Positions 18,062 through 27,861 of a stretch of 64,000 bases of DNA are shown one piece after another. The translations under genes were made by a program, and so were the position numbers. Positions within the stretch are counted from its first letter, which is position 1; each line of letters starts with the position of its first letter. Under the pieces are notes generated by a model that was not told where the DNA came from, searched no databases, and saw nothing but the letters and a program-made list of their open reading frames with translations. The stretch is from the NCBI RefSeq assembly GCF_019312595.1, contig NZ_JAHWDQ010000002.1, forward strand, positions 496,001 to 560,000, written 5' to 3'. Origin of the DNA: Zhongshania aquimaris (lineage in GTDB: Bacteria; Pseudomonadota; Gammaproteobacteria; Pseudomonadales; Spongiibacteraceae).

Positions 18062-20452
18062 TTATTGATCAATGTCAAAATCCCACTTAATTTTCAGGCC
18101 ATAAAGTCGCGGTGGAGCTAGGGTAACCGTGCGGCCAAAGTCCTGTTGAAGAATGCTGCTAAAGTAGTCTTTGTCTTTGGCGTTATCAACGAAGGCAGTG
18201 AGTTGAAGTCCCCAGGGGTTGTAGAAGTAACTAGCACGCGCAGACCAGATCTCATACTGATCTTGTACATAGAAGGGGGAGTTTTGCGGCGTAGTGAAGT
18301 ACTCGCTTTTGTAGGAGTAATCTACTGCAATCTCGATGGCGCTGGCATCGCCAATATTGACGTATTGATTGACCGAAACCGACGACGAAAATTTGGGCGT
18401 GCGCGGCACGCGGTTGCCAGTGAAATCACGGGGCCCGTTGACAATGTCACCAATTGGAAGCGGCAGCTCGATGCCCAGTAAGGCGAGCGGTATATCTTCT
18501 AAACCGCCGGGGCCAAAATAGAGACCAGTTGTGTCGTCGAAGCCTTCGCCATTTTTATAGTCGGAAAATTCAGAGTTTATGTAAGTCGCGCCTCCGGTCA
18601 CGGCTAAGCCGGGATTGAATTCAGGCATCGGTTGCCATTGAAAATCAAACTCGATACCTTTTGCTTCTGCCGTACCGGCATTGGAATAACGTACAGTTGC
18701 GCCAGACGTAAACGAAACTATACCTGTTAAAAGGTCTTTGGTTTTAGATGCAAAAATTGCTGCATTGAACGTCAAGGTCTTGTCTAGCCACTCTGATTTA
18801 AAACCTAGTTCAGCTGCGGTGGCTTCTTCGCCTTCAACGGCATTCGGGTTGCCAAAGAAATTAACGATGTTATAGGTCGGGCTCTTATAGCCGCGCTGTA
18901 AGGAAGCGTAAACTTGAGTGGCTTCGTTTGGAAACCATTGCAGGGCAATTTTTGGCGAGAAAGTTTCTTCTTCAAGCGGCGGTGCATCAAATTCTGAAAT
19001 GAGAATATTGCGCGAGTAATCATTACCCTCGTAATAGGCTTGCGAAATACCGGGGGTAAGGGTATCGACTAGATAGAGGTTCGCGTTGCCGATTTCTCTA
19101 GTTTCCTCTTGGTATCTCGCGCCGAAAGTAAGCCCCCATTCACTACTAAAATTATATGTTCCCTGGAAATAGATAGCGTCAGATTCGGTGTAAAGTAAAC
19201 CGCCTGATTCCAAGGTTACCTTTGGGGTTCCCGCTAGAATATCGCCAAGTTCCTCGGGTAGAAGGCCGGTAGCAAAGCCGTTGTTAAGAAAAAAGAATAG
19301 ACGTCCAAAGCCACCTTCGGCTTCCAGCCGGTAATAGCCCGCAACCCATTCAAATTTATCTGCGCCAGGCGTGTACTGATTGGATAGGAGTTGTAACTCG
19401 TAGGTTTTTTGTTCGTTGTACTGATCGTAGGTAAAAAAGCCTGCACGATCTTCATCAGTGGAGTCATAATCAAACTGGCCAAAGTCGACCTTGGCTAACT
19501 GGTCGCCGTAAGTAAATTTAAGGTCTACAGGGCCTGGCCGCCACTCAAGAGTAGCGCCAGCCATGGTATTGATTGTGCCATTTCCCCCTTTGAAATTGGT
19601 GTCAGTATTTCGGTCTGCTTCGTCTACCTCAGCGCCAGCGCCAAGAATTAAAGAGGGACGGGTATTTTCCTGTACTAATGAATTTCCGTTGAACTGATTA
19701 ATATACGATCCGATTAGGGTTGCCGAGAATATATCGCTGTCCCATTTAATTTTTATTCTGCCGCCCTCAGAAAAGTCCTCCCTAATTGGAAAGTAATTGC
19801 CATTACTAAAATTATCACCGTAATTCTCCTGGCTATCTTTGAAGCCGGCGAATGTAATACCGAGGCCATCAATGATGGGTAGCCCGAGATATGCTTGGAA
19901 TTGCTGCGCGTCGTAGTTGCCTGCTACGTACTTAATGCTACCGACGATCTCGTCCACCGGCGGGTCTTTTGTGATAATGCTAATCGCCCCGGCTGTGGCG
20001 TTCCTGCCAAACAAAGTGCCCTGTGGGCCTTTTAAAACCTCGACCCGTTCTACTGGTCCTAAGGTGTCTTGTTTTCCCTGACTTGCGGGGATATTAATAC
20101 CGTCGATATACGTTGCCACGCTGGGATCCGCATTTGGTAGAAATGCATCACTACCTACACCGCGGATATAGATTAATGTATATCCATAGGTATACGTGAA
20201 TGTAACTCCCGGCGTAATTCGTTGTAGATCAGCGGTATCTTCAATATTGAATGCATCTAGTTTGTCGCCCGAAAAAGCCTGTATTGCAATCGGCACGTCC
20301 TGCGAGTCTTGCTCGCGTTTTTGGGCAGTAACTACTATCTCTTCGATCAGACGGTTTTTTCTGACATTGTCAGTGTCTTTTGCGGCTTGCGCGATTACCC
20401 ACGTCGGAAGACAAGATATGGCGGCGATAACTAGCGGTAAACTTGTTTTCAT
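18062..20452 (-). CDS. TonB-dependent receptor
   Basis: The receptor has a signal peptide starting MKTSLPLVIAAIS and ending near VIAQA, the TonB-box-like EEIVVTAQKREQ, a plug with RGVGSDAFLPNADPSVA and LKGPQGTLFGRNATAG, and a barrel ending LYGLKIKWDFDIDQ. ATG 20452 is preferred because a normal signal peptide begins there (797 residues); an upstream ATG at 20545 would add 31 residues in front of it. About 180 bases upstream of ATG 20452 is the recurrent word TTAAAGCTCGCATT followed by a second TCGCATT, also found before the receptor at 33629-35848. Shared control of these two receptors is therefore likely. Confidence 0.92.
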   Translation of the reverse strand: MKTSLPLVIAAISCLPTWVIAQAAKDTDNVRKNRLIEEIVVTAQKREQDSQDVPIAIQAFSGDKLDAFNIEDTADLQRITPGVTFTYTYGYTLIYIRGVGSDAFLPNADPSVATYIDGINIPASQGKQDTLGPVERVEVLKGPQGTLFGRNATAGAISIITKDPPVDEIVGSIKYVAGNYDAQQFQAYLGLPIIDGLGITFAGFKDSQENYGDNFSNGNYFPIREDFSEGGRIKIKWDSDIFSATLIGSYINQFNGNSLVQENTRPSLILGAGAEVDEADRNTDTNFKGGNGTINTMAGATLEWRPGPVDLKFTYGDQLAKVDFGQFDYDSTDEDRAGFFTYDQYNEQKTYELQLLSNQYTPGADKFEWVAGYYRLEAEGGFGRLFFFLNNGFATGLLPEELGDILAGTPKVTLESGGLLYTESDAIYFQGTYNFSSEWGLTFGARYQEETREIGNANLYLVDTLTPGISQAYYEGNDYSRNILISEFDAPPLEEETFSPKIALQWFPNEATQVYASLQRGYKSPTYNIVNFFGNPNAVEGEEATAAELGFKSEWLDKTLTFNAAIFASKTKDLLTGIVSFTSGATVRYSNAGTAEAKGIEFDFQWQPMPEFNPGLAVTGGATYINSEFSDYKNGEGFDDTTGLYFGPGGLEDIPLALLGIELPLPIGDIVNGPRDFTGNRVPRTPKFSSSVSVNQYVNIGDASAIEIAVDYSYKSEYFTTPQNSPFYVQDQYEIWSARASYFYNPWGLQLTAFVDNAKDKDYFSSILQQDFGRTVTLAPPRLYGLKIKWDFDIDQ

Positions 20453-20630
20453 AGGCAGTGATACCAATACTTTCTTATAGTTACTAATAATGAACAATGA
20501 AATCAAATTAATCACAGGCGCGGCGCTTGACCGAGTCGTTCGCACGGCATATGGGTAACAACCGAACTCTGAGTTACATAAGTATTTTGTAGCTCATTGC
20601 TACGTCTCATTTTCCATAAAACGTGCTTAA

Positions 20631-20663
20631 TTAAAGCTCGCATTCTGATCGCATTTTGATCAG
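20631..20663. promoter_or_regulatory. Operator-like word TTAAAGCTCGCATT with repeats (gap 20453-20929)
   Basis: TTAAAGCTCGCATT (20631-20644) is followed by a second TCGCATT (20649-20655), 11 bases after the first TCGCATT. CTGATC (20645-20650) and GATCAG (20658-20663) form an inverted repeat across the second copy. The same 14-mer and the same 11-base spacing recur at 35934-35958. The site lies between the divergent receptor and DapB-like genes. Nothing else is evident in this intergenic stretch. Confidence 0.65.
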
Positions 20664-20929
20664 AGGGGGCTCCAGAGTATTGTGGAATGCCGTGCGGCTC
20701 GACGTTTTAGGGCCTGAAAGCGGAATCGATATGGCAAATACGAGCAATAATCGAATAGTAATTCAGCCGAAATACTGATTAATTGTTTAGCGAAAATATT
20801 GCGGATTCTGCTTGTTGTGAGGTGGCTGTTGTTTGCAGAAAAAGGGCATTTAGCGGCTAGGTGGACACGCTTTGGCAGCAGGTATGAATGTTAAATTGCA
20901 TAGTAAAATAAAACTGTAGAGATCTGTAT

Positions 20930-21961
20930 ATGACAAATTCAGAGAAACCTCGACTGGTAATTTATGGCGTCGGCCAGTTCGGAAAACACGTTGTACGTTT
21001 TGCTGTGCAGAAGGGCTGGCCAATAGTCGCGGCCGTGAATCGCGCTGGTGACAAAGTGGGTAAAGATGTAGGAGAGTTGGCGGGTATTGAAGCGCTTGGT
21101 GTGCTTGTTCAGGATTGCGATAGCGTAGATTACGCAAGTCTAGATGCCGATATTGGCGTGGTAACGACAACCAACTTACTAGATGTAAATCACCAAGCGC
21201 ATACTCGTTTGTTGAGTGCCGGCTTAAATGTGGTCTGTCATGGTACGGAATCGTATTACCCTAAAGCTAACAACCCTGAATTAGCAGTTAAGTTAGATGC
21301 CCTCGCAAAAGAGCGTGGCGTGACATTCACCGGGTCGGGAATATGGGATATGTCGCGTATTTGGTCCGGGATGTTAGTCGCTGGCCCGACAGTGGAATTA
21401 ACCTCGCTTTTCCATTCTAGTCGAACTGATATTGTTCCTCAGTGCGAGAGTAAAGAGCAGACTTACCCGTTTGGTAATACCCTCACCGTTGAGGAATTTC
21501 ACGCGAGAGGTTTGAGTAAAAATCCGATAGCAAAATCGTACAAGTCTATTCCCGAACACGTCTTGGCTGGATTGGGATACACCATTAAGAATACTAAATC
21601 CTATGTTGAGCCAGCAGTGTTTGATGAGGATTATGAAAGTGAGTTTATGGAGTGCGTTATTCCGGCGGGCAACTGCGTTGGTATTCGGATAATTGCAGAA
21701 ATTGAAACGGAAGAAGGCGTGACGGCCAAGTCGGAAATCGAGGTGCGCCATTTTAGGGATGACGATGTTGAGCATATGTTTTGGGAGGTAAACGGTAACC
21801 CGAAAGCGCGAATGCGAGTAGAGCGCGAAGACTCCTCGTATATGTCGGCAGCTTGCCTATTCAACCGTATACCCGACGTTATTGCTGCACCGCCAGGTAT
21901 TCAGCCGGTGTCCAAATTGGGGCCGCTGAAATCAACCGCGCTGATCAACACCAGATCTTAA
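20930..21961 (+). CDS. Dihydrodipicolinate-reductase-like NAD(P)-dependent dehydrogenase
   Basis: The 343-residue protein starts with a Rossmann nucleotide site, LVIYGVGQFGKHVVRFA, then a fold resembling the DapB / 2,4-diaminopentanoate dehydrogenase group (VVTTTNLLDVNHQAHTRLL, SGIWDMSRIWSG). Length exceeds true DapB (about 270), and lysine synthesis is not suggested by the neighbours. The substrate is unknown; an imine or keto intermediate is possible. It begins a run of five forward genes (this gene, sulfotransferase, carboxylic acid reductase, alcohol dehydrogenase, MAPEG protein) with gaps of 18-52 bases, so one operon is likely. Confidence 0.75.
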   Translation: MTNSEKPRLVIYGVGQFGKHVVRFAVQKGWPIVAAVNRAGDKVGKDVGELAGIEALGVLVQDCDSVDYASLDADIGVVTTTNLLDVNHQAHTRLLSAGLNVVCHGTESYYPKANNPELAVKLDALAKERGVTFTGSGIWDMSRIWSGMLVAGPTVELTSLFHSSRTDIVPQCESKEQTYPFGNTLTVEEFHARGLSKNPIAKSYKSIPEHVLAGLGYTIKNTKSYVEPAVFDEDYESEFMECVIPAGNCVGIRIIAEIETEEGVTAKSEIEVRHFRDDDVEHMFWEVNGNPKARMRVEREDSSYMSAACLFNRIPDVIAAPPGIQPVSKLGPLKSTALINTRS

Positions 21962-22006
21962 TCAGCGGCAGGATTTTATCTAAATATTATAATTTAAGGG
22001 TTCAAT

Positions 22007-23194
22007 ATGTTGGATAAACAGCGGTATGAGGCGCAATGCCTAGAGTTAGATGCGGGTAAGCTGATTGTGGAAGCGCAGCGCTTAGCTGGTTTGACAGATT
22101 TCGGACCATTCGAGTTTGAAACGGCTTTAAGAAAATTGCTTGATTGTTTTGCGAAAGATATGCCGCTCAGTGAGCAGGGCATGGCGCTACTTAAGGCAGA
22201 TATAGTCCGCCTGCTAGTCAACCGCTTGCGCATGGAACGAGATATCAAGGCGCATCCAGAGATTTTGCAAGAAGACGTATCCGATCCGTTCATTATCATC
22301 GGTCTGCCAAGATCAGGCACAACTAAACTGCATAAAATGTTCTCCGCTCCAGATACGGTACAGAAAACATTGTTTTGGCGAATGCAAAACCCCGCACCCT
22401 TTCCAGATGCAGTGCCAGGAGAGCCAGATCCAAGAATTGCTGCTATCGCGAACTCAGGCCTTCTAACCGATGATAATCCAGATATGAACGCGGCGCACCC
22501 GATCGCGATAGAGGAGGTCGAGGAAGAGGGGCTTGTATATCAGATGAGCTTCAAGGACTACACGTGGAGTCAGCTGTTGGACAGCCCAGAATATTTTGAC
22601 TGGATAATGTCGGAGTCGAGTACAGAAGGCTACAGCTTGGCCAAGCGTGTTTTTCAGTATCTGCAGTGGCAGGACGGCGGTAAGCGTGGCCGGCCCTGGG
22701 TCTTTAAATCTGTTCCGCATTTTGCTTATTTGGATACCTTGCTTGAGCATTTCCCAAGAGCGACGTTTATACAGCCGCATCGCGACCCGCACAAATGCAT
22801 TCCATCCTTTGCAAAATTTACCAGCGGCTTGGCGCACATCTATGCCGACTCGCTTGATGAACATAAACACGGAGCTGAAACATTAAGAACCTGGAGTATT
22901 GCAATGAAGCGCTTCCTCGATGTGCGGGACCGTTTGCAATTAGATGATCGCATCCTCGATGTGGATTACGAGCTTGTGCGCCACGATCCAATGAAAATAG
23001 TGCGTGAGGCCTATGCAAAGTCGCCTTATGAGTTAAGCCCTGAGGCCGATGAGAAAATGTTGGCTTGGCATACACACAACGTTCAGGGTAAGCACGGCAA
23101 GCATGAGTACTCGCTGGCGGAATTCGGCTTAACGCCCGATGATATAGAAGATAACTTTGGTCACTACATGAGCCGATTTATAAATAAGCACTGA
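22007..23194 (+). CDS. PAPS-dependent sulfotransferase family protein
   Basis: The 395-residue protein has the 5'-phosphosulfate loop FIIIGLPRSGTTKLHK (about residues 85-100) and the 3'-phosphate motif QPHRDPHKCIPSFAKF (about residues 257-272), both of the sulfotransferase family. PWVFKSVPHFAYLDTLLEHFP fits the intervening strand and helix. It should move sulfate from PAPS to a hydroxyl group, probably of a lipid-like acceptor. AAGGG lies seven bases before ATG 22007. It is 18 bases upstream of the carboxylic acid reductase gene, so the acceptor could be the alcohol made by that enzyme and the following dehydrogenase; this is inference. Confidence 0.88.
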   Translation: MLDKQRYEAQCLELDAGKLIVEAQRLAGLTDFGPFEFETALRKLLDCFAKDMPLSEQGMALLKADIVRLLVNRLRMERDIKAHPEILQEDVSDPFIIIGLPRSGTTKLHKMFSAPDTVQKTLFWRMQNPAPFPDAVPGEPDPRIAAIANSGLLTDDNPDMNAAHPIAIEEVEEEGLVYQMSFKDYTWSQLLDSPEYFDWIMSESSTEGYSLAKRVFQYLQWQDGGKRGRPWVFKSVPHFAYLDTLLEHFPRATFIQPHRDPHKCIPSFAKFTSGLAHIYADSLDEHKHGAETLRTWSIAMKRFLDVRDRLQLDDRILDVDYELVRHDPMKIVREAYAKSPYELSPEADEKMLAWHTHNVQGKHGKHEYSLAEFGLTPDDIEDNFGHYMSRFINKH

Positions 23195-23212
23195 TACCTT
23201 TAGGCCAATCGA

Positions 23213-26200
23213 ATGAATAATAACGAGAGACCTGTCGAGCAGCAGGACCGCATAATGCAGAAGATGCAAGCATTGATAAAAAGCGATTCGCAGCTGGCAT
23301 TGTTGATTCCATCGCCGGCGGTGGGCGAAGCAATTTGCGCCCCAGATTTAAGTCTGGCGGAAACGATGGATCGTGCTTTTACGGGCTACGCTGATCGCGA
23401 AGCACTTGGATCTCGCGATTACGATATTGTTTGGTCTCCAGAGTATGAGCTGCATAGCCGCGCGTATAAACCTAAATTCAACACCATTAGCTATGCACAG
23501 TTACAAAGCCGCATACACGCGATTGCCAATGTATGGAAGGATCACCCAGATTATTATGTAAAGCCGGATGAGCGTGTTTGTATCTTTGGATTTACCAGTG
23601 CTGAGTTTACTACTTTAGATTTTGCCACTGCCTATGTTCAAGCCATTACGGTGCCCATGCAAACGGGTACGTCGCAGCAGACCATCGACCAGATATTCGA
23701 GACAATTCGGCCGGCGACAGTGGCTGTTACCGCGAAAAATTTAGTATCGATGGCCGAGCATGTTGCCGGTAAATCTTATATTCGCAATCTTATCGTCTTT
23801 GAGTATGACGAGCGTGACAGCAACGATCAGGCGGCATTTCTTGCGGCAAAAGCTATTCTTGAGGACGAACGCGCCTCCGCGAACTTTATCTCGTTGCAAG
23901 ATTTGGTTGCTCTGGCGAAACGCTCAGGATGGACTCACCTGGCGCCGCATCCCGATGGCGGTGATCGTGTTGCTTCCATTGTCCACTCGTCTGGCAGTAG
24001 CGGCACACCGAAGGCAGCGATGGTGTCGGAAAAGGCAATTCGCTATTACTGGACCAGTATTGTTGAAAATGGGCCGCCTATTGTGGCGCTGTGTCTCGCG
24101 CCATTTAGTCATCTCCTGGGCAAGGGAACGCTTGTTTCTGTGTTAAAGCATGGCGGAACGGCATATTTCACGCTGGCACCCGATATGTCCACCCTGTTTG
24201 ACGACATTCGAATTGCAAGGCCCACTTTCGTAGGTTTTTTCCCACGAATAATAGAACTGATCTATCAGCACTATCAGAATGAAGTTGCTCGGCGTCTGCG
24301 CATGGGTGAGAGCGATGGTACGAGCGATCAGACTGTGCGTGAGCAGGTAAAGCGCGAGCTTGGCCAATCCTACTTAGGCGATAGATTGTGCTTTGCTTTA
24401 TTCGGCGGGTCGCAGATGTCCGCTGAAGTGCGATCGTTCTTCTCGGACTGTTTCGACGTGCAGCTCATGGACGCCTATGGCAATACCGAGGGTGGACAAG
24501 TTGCCGTAAACGGCTTTGTTCAGCGGCCACCGGTATTGGACTACCGACTTAGAGATGTTCCGGAGCTGGGCTACTACACAAGCGACAAACCCTATCCCCG
24601 CGGTGAGTTTTGCTTTAAAAGTATCCAGAGTATTAGCGGATACTATAAGGCGCCGGAAGCGTCGGAAAAATTATTTGATGAAGATGGCTTTATCTGCACT
24701 GGCGATATTGTTGAGGAGTATGAAACCGATCATATCGCCATCATTGATCGCCGCAATGATGTATTAAAACTCTCGCAGGGCGAGTACGTCCCGATTGGCT
24801 CTTTGGGGCCAATTTTTGAGGGCGCAAGTGATGTAATAAGTCAGATCTATATTTACGGCAATTCTCAGCGTGCGTATCTGCTAGCCGTGATTGTGCCTAA
24901 TAGTACCGTAGTGGAGACCTATCTTGGCGACAAGCCGAGTGCCGACGCGGTGCGGGCTTTAATTCATCAAGAGTTGCACCGTGTTGCGAAAGAAGAGGGC
25001 ATTAAAAGCTTTGAGATTCCGAAGGACTTTATCGTCGAATGGGAACTGTTTAGTGAAGAAAACGGCCTGCTTTCCGGCTTGCGTAAGAAATTAAGGCCCG
25101 CGCTGGAAAGGAAGTATGGCGAGCGCCTTGAGGCCATATACGAAAGCCAAGAGGACGCGAGCAAAGCGAAGCGGCGGGAGTTAATCGAAGATAAAGATTC
25201 CCTGAGTGTTCCAGAAATATTAAGCAAACTATTAGAAATTGATCTTAATATTCATGTCGCCAGCAGCACAATGTCTTCCACCTTTTATGAATTGGGCGGT
25301 GATTCATTGGGTGCCGTACTTTTCTCACAGTCACTTGAAGAAGTGTTTGGGGTTGAAGTAGCGGCGGATATGATTCTTAGTCCAACCGGTAACCTCGCCA
25401 AGTGGTCTGCATATATTCAGAAATCACTTCTAGGAAAGTCTGAACGTCCGAATTTTGCCAGTATTCACGGTAAGGGCGCGACCAGGATTACCCGCGAAGA
25501 CCTCGATTTAACTCATTTCATTGCCCCCGCTATTCTCAATAGTAGCCGAGAACTATCGGCACCGCCGGGCCAAGAAAGTACCGTACTACTAACGGGTGCC
25601 AATGGCTTTCTCGGGCGCTTTGTATGTTTGGCGTGGCTGGAAAAATTGGCGCTTACTGGCGGGAAACTGGTTTGCTTAATTCGGGCTGCCGACAACACTT
25701 CCGCAAAGGCGCGGCTCGACAGCGCCTATTCAGGTCAAGATCCGCAACTCGAGTCGCGTTATCAGACCTTGGCCGCCAAGCACCTGGAAGTAATTGCTGC
25801 GGACGTCGGTGAAGAAAAAATGGGTCTCAGCGACGCCGATTATCAACGCTTGCTGCGTAATGTAGATCGCGTTGTTCACGTGGCTGCACTGGTTAATCAT
25901 CGATTCTCATACGCAAATTTGTTTGGTGCGAACGTGTTGGGTACCGCCGAGGTAATTAAGTTCTCTCTGTTAGAGCATAAGAAAAATATCGACTTTATTT
26001 CAACCGTGGCCGTCTACTCCTTGCTGGATACCAGTGAAGTGAGTAGTGAGGAGTCGCCGCTCCTCGATAGCATTGCGCTGAGCGACGATTATGCGTCGGG
26101 GTATGCGGCGAGCAAATGGGCTTGCGAGCAGCTATTACAGAATGCCAACCAGCATTGCGGTCTCGGCATCAATGTATTTCGCGGCGACATGATGTTGCCC

Positions 26201-26785
26201 CATCAACACTATATTGGTCAGGCAAATACAGCGGATATCTTTGTTCGATTGATCTTCAGCATTATCCACACTGGCCTCGCCCCCTATTCATTCTTTCCAC
26301 TGCAAGAAGGTGGTGGCAAGAGACAGGGGCATTACGATGGCGTTCCGGTGGATGTCGTGGCTGCGGCTGTGGTTGGCGCACAAGGTAAACCTGGCGAATA
26401 CCAAACATTTAATATTGAAAATTATCATAGCGATGATGGTTGCTCGCTCGATGCGTTTGTTGACTGGATTGACGTGGAAGGATATCCCATTAAACGCGTT
26501 AGGGATTACCGCGAATGGTTTGATACTTTTAAAGCTGCGCATTTAAATTTGTCGGAAGCTCAGCGCGGCCACTCGGCCTTAGACGTTTTAAGTGCCTTTT
26601 CGGCTCCGCAAGCGCTTGCCAATGAGTTGATGCAGTGCGACAGGTTTAAGCGTCTTGTGGCTGATCTGCTCGGTGAGAGCGGGCTGCCTCATCTTTCGCA
26701 AAATTATATTAGGAAATGCCTGCGAGACATGAATGCGCTGGGGCTGATAGACGTGCCGGCAGCGAATAACTATAAAGTCGTGTAA
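23213..26785 (+). CDS. car: Carboxylic acid reductase (adenylation-carrier-reductase)
   Basis: At 1190 residues this matches the usual CAR length and domain order. The adenylation domain has a P-loop around residue 259 (HSSGSSGTPKAAM) and LMDAYGNTEGG. The carrier domain has phosphopantetheine Ser698 in YELGGDSLGAVL. The NAD(P)H thioester reductase domain starts near residue 792 (VLLTGANGFLGRFV) and has the SDR pair in YASGYAASKWACEQLL. It activates a free acid with ATP, loads it on the carrier arm and releases the aldehyde. It needs a phosphopantetheinyl transferase, not seen here. A zinc alcohol dehydrogenase follows 19 bases later and could take the aldehyde to the alcohol. The substrate range is not visible. 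Confidence 0.95.
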   Translation: MNNNERPVEQQDRIMQKMQALIKSDSQLALLIPSPAVGEAICAPDLSLAETMDRAFTGYADREALGSRDYDIVWSPEYELHSRAYKPKFNTISYAQLQSRIHAIANVWKDHPDYYVKPDERVCIFGFTSAEFTTLDFATAYVQAITVPMQTGTSQQTIDQIFETIRPATVAVTAKNLVSMAEHVAGKSYIRNLIVFEYDERDSNDQAAFLAAKAILEDERASANFISLQDLVALAKRSGWTHLAPHPDGGDRVASIVHSSGSSGTPKAAMVSEKAIRYYWTSIVENGPPIVALCLAPFSHLLGKGTLVSVLKHGGTAYFTLAPDMSTLFDDIRIARPTFVGFFPRIIELIYQHYQNEVARRLRMGESDGTSDQTVREQVKRELGQSYLGDRLCFALFGGSQMSAEVRSFFSDCFDVQLMDAYGNTEGGQVAVNGFVQRPPVLDYRLRDVPELGYYTSDKPYPRGEFCFKSIQSISGYYKAPEASEKLFDEDGFICTGDIVEEYETDHIAIIDRRNDVLKLSQGEYVPIGSLGPIFEGASDVISQIYIYGNSQRAYLLAVIVPNSTVVETYLGDKPSADAVRALIHQELHRVAKEEGIKSFEIPKDFIVEWELFSEENGLLSGLRKKLRPALERKYGERLEAIYESQEDASKAKRRELIEDKDSLSVPEILSKLLEIDLNIHVASSTMSSTFYELGGDSLGAVLFSQSLEEVFGVEVAADMILSPTGNLAKWSAYIQKSLLGKSERPNFASIHGKGATRITREDLDLTHFIAPAILNSSRELSAPPGQESTVLLTGANGFLGRFVCLAWLEKLALTGGKLVCLIRAADNTSAKARLDSAYSGQDPQLESRYQTLAAKHLEVIAADVGEEKMGLSDADYQRLLRNVDRVVHVAALVNHRFSYANLFGANVLGTAEVIKFSLLEHKKNIDFISTVAVYSLLDTSEVSSEESPLLDSIALSDDYASGYAASKWACEQLLQNANQHCGLGINVFRGDMMLPHQHYIGQANTADIFVRLIFSIIHTGLAPYSFFPLQEGGGKRQGHYDGVPVDVVAAAVVGAQGKPGEYQTFNIENYHSDDGCSLDAFVDWIDVEGYPIKRVRDYREWFDTFKAAHLNLSEAQRGHSALDVLSAFSAPQALANELMQCDRFKRLVADLLGESGLPHLSQNYIRKCLRDMNALGLIDVPAANNYKVV

Positions 26786-26804
26786 CAAAAATTGGGGAAT
26801 TGTG

Positions 26805-27809
26805 ATGATAAAGGCCTATGCAGCATCGTTACCGGGTGGACCACTCGAAGCGTTTGAATATGATCCTGGAGTATTGGGTATTACCGAAGTTGAGTTAGAC
26901 GTTCTGTACGCGGGAATTTGTCACACCGACCTCGGCATGATTGATAACGATTGGGGCTTCTCTCAATATCCACTTGTTCCCGGGCACGAAATTGTTGGCC
27001 GAGTTTCGCAGCTAGGCGCCGGCGTTAAATCTCTGCAAATCGGACAGATCGTCGGGCTAGGCTTTCATGCCGGATACTGTTTGGCATGTGATGAATGTAA
27101 TAGCGGTGATCATAATCTATGTGCTGCGGCACGTCCGATCATGGCGGGGCGTCATGGTGGGTTCGCCGATAAGGTCCGCGCTGAAGAGGCAAGTCTTGTA
27201 GCTATTCCAGACTCTATCGATCTGAGCTCAGCTGGCCCTATGTTTTGTGCAGGCGTAACGGTATTTAATCCGTTTTTGCAGTTCAATATAAAGCCATCTG
27301 ACAAGGTGGCAATTGTGGGTATCGGGGGTTTGGGACACCTCGCACTGCAAGTCGCCAATGCCTGGGGCTGCGAAGTAACCGCGTTTACGTCAAGCGGTAA
27401 AAAAATAGAGGAGGCGTATTCACTCGGTGCCCATCATACCTTGAATTCGAAAGACCCTGATCAAATCGCGTCAGCGGCCGGAAAATTTGACTTGATTATT
27501 TCTGCGGTAGACGTTTCCCTAGATTGGCGTTTGTATCTGCAAACCTTAAAGCCACGTGGTCGTTTACATTTTGTGGGCGCGTCAGCGATACCGCTGGATC
27601 TTACGCCACTGGACTTAATGAGCGCTCAACTTTCCCTGTCGGGATCAATGGTGGGTAGTCCGTCTACAATGGTAAAAATGCTAGATTTTTTCCAGCGCCA
27701 TGATATCAAGCCAGTCGTGGAAATGTGTTATTTCGATGAAATTAACGATGCGATAGCTAAGTTAAGAAATGAAAAAGTTTACTACCGACTGGTGTTGCAG
27801 CATCGATAA
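26805..27809 (+). CDS. Zinc-dependent alcohol dehydrogenase (medium-chain, YahK/CAD-like)
   Basis: The 334-residue MDR protein has catalytic-zinc residues in AGICHTDLG and VPGHEIVG, the four-cysteine structural zinc lobe YCLACDECNSGDHNLC, and the nucleotide motif AIVGIGGLGHLALQ. The family interconverts primary alcohols and aldehydes with NADP(H) or NAD(H). Placed directly after the carboxylic acid reductase gene, it most simply reduces the aldehyde product. ATG 26805 is preferred since GGGG ends seven bases before it; GTG 26802 is in the same frame. Confidence 0.92.
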   Translation: MIKAYAASLPGGPLEAFEYDPGVLGITEVELDVLYAGICHTDLGMIDNDWGFSQYPLVPGHEIVGRVSQLGAGVKSLQIGQIVGLGFHAGYCLACDECNSGDHNLCAAARPIMAGRHGGFADKVRAEEASLVAIPDSIDLSSAGPMFCAGVTVFNPFLQFNIKPSDKVAIVGIGGLGHLALQVANAWGCEVTAFTSSGKKIEEAYSLGAHHTLNSKDPDQIASAAGKFDLIISAVDVSLDWRLYLQTLKPRGRLHFVGASAIPLDLTPLDLMSAQLSLSGSMVGSPSTMVKMLDFFQRHDIKPVVEMCYFDEINDAIAKLRNEKVYYRLVLQHR

Positions 27810-27861
27810 CTGGCTTGGGTTCGCGGCGCTAAATACAATAACCTCATAACGAGAATTTACT

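Noticed and set aside
21398-21775. 125-residue minus-strand ORF inside the DapB-like gene
   Set aside because: Shadow of a gene with a clear Rossmann motif; no ribosome site or domain.
22463-22870. 135-residue minus-strand ORF inside the sulfotransferase gene
   Set aside because: It lies wholly within a well-supported sulfotransferase and its translation has no recognisable domain; it is a frame shadow.
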